Of a DNA stretch of 64,000 nt, positions 60,280 to 64,000 are shown piece by piece. A program made the position numbers and the translations under genes. The DNA is from Limonium bicolor (lineage: Eukaryota; Streptophyta; Magnoliopsida; Caryophyllales; Plumbaginaceae). The stretch lies in the NCBI GenBank assembly GCA_023374045.1, contig CM041776.1:316560722-316624721 (forward strand). Direction: 5' to 3'. The notes beneath the pieces are model-generated. The model was not told the DNA's origin, made no database searches, and saw nothing but the letters and a program-made list of their open reading frames with translations. Within the stretch, counting starts at the first letter, position 1. Each line of letters begins with the position of its first letter.

Positions 60280-60680
60280 TAGCCGAACTTCCGTCCGGAC
60301 ATGGAAGTTCGGACATGCCCCGTCGTTTTGTAAATTTTCCGAGTTTTAAGTTGTGTCCGAACTTCCGTCCGAACTTGGGAGTTCGAACACTCGAAAAATT
60401 TTTCCAGGCCATTTAGCTTCGACTTGTGTCCGACCTTCGATGTCCGGACACAAGTTTGGACGCCTGTAAATTTTCTTCTGATTCAGCCTCGACTTGTGTC
60501 CGAACTTGGAAGCTCGGACACAAGTTCGGACAGTTGGAAATTTCCTTTGGATTTTGCTTCGACTTGTGTCCGAACTTCGAAGCTCGGACACAAGTTCGGA
60601 CATTCGTCAGTTTTCACCCATTTGAGTCTCGACTTGCGTCCGAACTTCAAAGCCCGGACACAAGTTCGGACATAGTGTAA
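60280..60680 (+). repeat. 70-bp hairpin array inside the LTR
   Basis: Units at 60421, 60491, 60561 and 60631 are exactly 70 bp apart, with looser units at about 60281 and 60351. Each has a conserved core of about 40 bp, GACTTGTGTCCGAACTTCGA followed by AGCTCGGACACAAGTTCGGA, that can fold back on itself. A divergent spacer of about 30 bp follows. Confidence 0.93.
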
Positions 60681-61532
60681 TTTTGAGCAAAAATTTTGTT
60701 TGAGGGTAAGAAATGATACCCAATGATGGGGATTGATAAGTAATGAGGTTATAAGGTTGTTAAGGATATGTTAAGTAAGTTGTAATGGTAATTAAGTGGT
60801 GAAGAGTTGTAGTAAAAATGTGAAAGTAAACAAGTTAAAAATGTAAAGTTATAAAACTACCGAACGGGGTTAAGCATGGGCGCATTAGTCGTTAAATAAT
60901 TATGTTACCCCAATATTAATAAAGATAGTTATAATGTTACCAGTTGTCCAAAGAGTTTCAAGGAACATGTGACGACACATTAGAGTGCACCTTCGGTGAC
61001 AGGTATGGTTTTCTTGCAACCTGTGTCCTACCGGATTACACCGGCTTGTATGCCAATGTGTTTTTCTGTGTGTTTGCCACCTTGCAAGATAAAGCATGAA
61101 ATGAGTTTACAGTAATTCATTATTGTGGCGCAATTAATTCCGATACCGCTTAACCTTAGCTATGTGTTAAATAATAGTTAACCGACCTTAGGTTCACATA
61201 AGAGATCGGTATTTGGAATAAACGCCCCAACCCATGGGAACGTTCTAACTACAGCTATCTGTGCGTTATTGTATGTTGTGACTATGCGTGATGTATATGA
61301 CTTGTTTAATATGTTGTTGATGTTGGATACTGTTATCCGTGTTGTTGAAATGGGATATGATTTCCCTTATGTGTCTAACCGAGTTAGTAACACTATGTGA
61401 CGTATGTATGTGATAAGTTCCATAAGGGAACCTCTAACTAATAAGTATATGTTATGTATGGAGAGGAATCCGGGTGTCCCGGTCGCGCGTGTTGTTTGGG
61501 AGTTAATATATATATGTGAATTAACTCCCATC

Positions 61533-61795
61533 CTGTTATGTTAGGGTTGTTTTCCTTCATTGGATTTCGACCTCCCACTAGCTTAGCCAAAGCTTACCTA
61601 CCCGACCTCCACATCGGGCTAGGAGGGAAATTATGTATAATGTTGGTAGGGTGTTGAAGCTTAAGCTCGCTTCGACCCCCTCTTTGTTATGTTACGGTTG
61701 TTCTTCCTCCTTGAATTACAACCACCCACAAGCTTAACCAAGGCTTACCTAACTCATCACTATTGGAGCTAGGGGGAAATTGTGTATGTTGTGTA
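61533..61795 (+). repeat. direct repeat in the long LTR
   Basis: Two diverged copies, about 61533-61645 and 61685-61795. Both run from GTTATGTTA(C/G)GGTTGTT through TAGCTTA(G/A)CCAA and CTTACCTA to TAGG(A/G)GGGAAATT. Confidence 0.75.
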
Positions 61796-62507
61796 CGGTC
61801 CTATATGAGGCCGCCACTCAAGTAAAGAAAATGTATGTATGTTGTGCTCGGGCTTATATCACCCCGGCACTCCCTAAGTGAAGTTCACGTACCCTAAGAA
61901 GAGTGAAATTAAGTTGTGTATATTATAAAGTGAAGTAGGTTGTTATGTTGAGTGTGCTAACCTTGTGTCTGTATTCTATTAATGGATGTTTGCTTATAAG
62001 CATGATATGTGTGTGAGTTTGTGCATGTTTGAAATAAATCAACCGCATGCTAAGACGACAAATAGTTGAGCGTGGCCCGGTAGCATGCGGGCTGCGGGAT
62101 TACCATACCAGCAAAGGTGCTGACCCCCTTTGGGGGCTCCCATACTTTTCAGGTACAAGGAACTGGAAGCCGTTCGAGAGTAGGATGGGGTAGTTGTTTG
62201 TATGTGGTAGTCATGAGAATTGTGGATATATTATAGGTGTAGTAAGACCGAAAATGTATCGGCGTTAGTTGGTAATTACTCGGTACAACTGTAATGTAAG
62301 TGTATAATGATTGTTGGACATGGAACGGAATTTATGTGTAGTTGCTCGGGAGTTTAGTCCATCAGACCGGTACAATGTATGTATGTTAGCCTTGTTAGCC
62401 ACGTGGGTGACTAACGGCGTGTAACACCAAAGAGTTAAGTTATGCTTTGAGTTGTGATTTCCGCTCAAGGTGTTGTTAAGTGTGTTGTTAGTAGTTGGGG
62501 TGTTACA

Positions 62508-64000
62508 AAAAGTGGTATCAGAGCGAAGTATCACTCTGATGACTGAAGTACCGAGCTTAGGAAGTACCGAGTTAAGATTTTAGTACCTTGGGTTAAGGGT
62601 TGAGTGATAGCGTGAGAAGTACGCTAGATAGGGAAATACTAGTGTGTACTGGATACCTACAGTATCCATCCCGCCCTCCACAAACCCTATTATATAACTT
62701 GGAAAGAACGCCAGAGAGATGGAAGTTCTCTCTTACTCGGGAATACCCGATCTGGCTGTTATTAAGTGCCCTAATGAGCACGGAGAACCTGTCATACGGT
62801 AGATTCCGAAAGGTGTGAATCCCGAAGACGGTTCCATTTGAACAATATTAACCGCTCTTGTTAGCGAAAAGTGAAGAATCTTATGCATAAGAGAATGGAA
62901 TTTCCAGCACCCTGGGTCGACATGCGAAGCAGTCGAGGACAACCAGCTTGTAAGCACTAACCGTGCAACAGTGGAGAAGTGAAGTAGTAGAATCCGAGAC
63001 GAGTGTCTGCGGGACTACGATGTTAACTAGTACACCAACGGTATACCAACCGATTAAGGAACCACAATATAGTACGAGGAGGATACGATACTAAGTAAAA
63101 AGGGGGTCTCCCAGAATGGGAAACACCCTAGTTAATGGTTATCATGTGAAGACAGTGAGAAGTACCCAGAAGATTTATTGTTAAGACTGTAGGATCAAGC
63201 AAGGGCCAGCAAGGCCACTGATGTTAGAGCGGGCGAAAGCAATACCGCAACCGATGTGTATTGAACCAGTAGCCAGTTGGCATGGCGCACTTGCCAAGGC
63301 AAGTGCTGCTACAACAAGGCTGTGCGGGAAATTTTTAACAACTACCAAGTACTTAGTAAAGTACCATGAAGTTAAGTGAGAACATCATAACCGAGGAAAG
63401 GCTTAACAGCCTGACCCCTGTAATTGGAAGTACACCAGTCAGCAAGAACCTAGACTTGGTTAAGACGAGAAAGTGTTGTGAAACCACGAAAATTTTCTTT
63501 CAAACTTAAATTCATTTCCAAAACCTTTTTCAAAACCAAATTTTCTTTCAAACCCATTTTATTTCTAACCTTCTTTGAAACCAAACCAGAAGACCTACAC
63601 CGGCCTCAGTGCCACATGGTAGGTAAGTTTTACCCAGTTACCTTTAAATAACCGGATGGAAACCGGTAAACTCAAGGGTAGCAACCCGAGAGAATGGATC
63701 AAGTTCATAATAACACAATAATGGATAACCTTCCCTTGATTAAGTTCGGGAAGCACGGAATGCATATTATCACAGGATAATATAAGAGGAGTTGACAACA
63801 GAATACTTCACCTAGGCGTGTGACGGACACTACGAGTATACCAACTGTAATGTGGGACGACCGCACTCCGATAGGAGCTTGTGGGCCTGACAGACCTACT
63901 TATGGGTTAGTCAGGTAAGTAGCAATGTATCAGTAGATTACCCCACGTATGTATACGAGTGGAGTCTAGAACACGGGAAGTAGTCGACTCCATACTACGG
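62508..64000 (+). mobile_element. internal region of the long-LTR element, no coding seen
   Basis: The primer-binding site is at 62513-62524. The next 1.47 kb has no ORF over 75 codons and nothing like gag, although gag usually starts within about a kilobase. It is less AT-rich than its surroundings. Either the element has a long leader or it is a non-autonomous LARD. Confidence 0.5.

Larger units (their letters stand above)
58455..62507 (+). mobile_element. 4.05-kb LTR of a large LTR retroelement
   Basis: It begins TGTGAAATACCCCAA and ends TTGGGGTGTTACA, near-mirror ends. A tRNA-Met-type primer-binding site, TGGTATCAGAGC, follows at 62513-62524 after five bases, which marks this as a 5' LTR. 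Inside are a pyrimidine-rich tract (59085-59180), the 70-bp hairpin array (60280-60680), and a direct repeat of about 110 bp (61533-61645 and 61685-61795). LTRs this long occur in chromovirus (Tekay/Del) and LARD elements. The 3' LTR lies beyond the window. Confidence 0.75.

Noticed and set aside
60280..60680. CRISPR array
   Set aside because: Regular repeats and spacers, but the sequence is plant nuclear DNA within an LTR, the cores are imperfect palindromes and no cas genes exist.
60346..60680. Overlapping ORFs of 83-85 codons rich in RPNFEARTQ-like words
   Set aside because: They are translations of the 70-bp hairpin repeat, open on both strands because of its symmetry.

Overview
The window is nuclear DNA from a flowering plant, most likely a eudicot; I cannot name the species. 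The evidence is GT-AG split genes with plant-specific families (a heavy-metal-binding isoprenylated protein, an A3-type cyclin, a monosaccharide/H+ symporter of the STP family), AT-rich intergenic DNA, and a dense load of plant transposable elements. Only four protein-coding genes look intact. Everything else is mobile DNA or its debris, much of it nested.

Layout. 1-18.9 kb is a stack of insertions: a decayed copia tail (552-1043, minus); an outer LTR (about 1579-4545, minus) split by a solo LTR (2190-4231) with perfect 5-bp target duplications; a complete but dead hAT transposon (4648-9767) with an 8-bp duplication, which carries a 516-bp TRIM (5747-6262) and a 409-bp foldback element (9306-9714); then an Athila-like LTR with a SINE and gag debris (10416-12860) and further LTR-like and repeat-rich DNA. 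19.8-21.4 kb holds the HIPP gene. 21.9-28.6 kb holds a SINE, several CACTA ends, a hAT MITE and two copies of a foldback-arm MITE. 28.6-41.3 kb is a copia element (minus) whose polymerase region is split by a 7.7-kb Athila-like gag-protease element (29411-37108). 41.7-44.6 kb is the signal peptidase subunit 2 gene, with a probable U12-type intron and a Tourist-like MITE in another intron. 45-50.4 kb is MITEs and an internally deleted Mutator-like element (48994-50422). 51.3-55.2 kb is a compact two-gene island: CYCA3 (+) and an STP7-like transporter (-), tail to tail 286 bp apart. 55.9-56.7 kb is a threefold tandem repeat. 57.0-64 kb is a copia 5' end cut by a CACTA end, itself cut by an element with a 4.05-kb LTR that runs off the window.

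The genes do not form an operon or pathway: they serve metal/regulatory binding, ER protein processing, cell-cycle control and sugar uptake. The most unusual signals are the U12-type intron with non-canonical ends, the 57-residue duplication in the cyclin N-terminus, the 70-bp hairpin array in the long LTR, GC-rich GTCCGGAC-type hairpin blocks in unrelated LTRs, and the exact target-site footprints that let the order of insertion be read.
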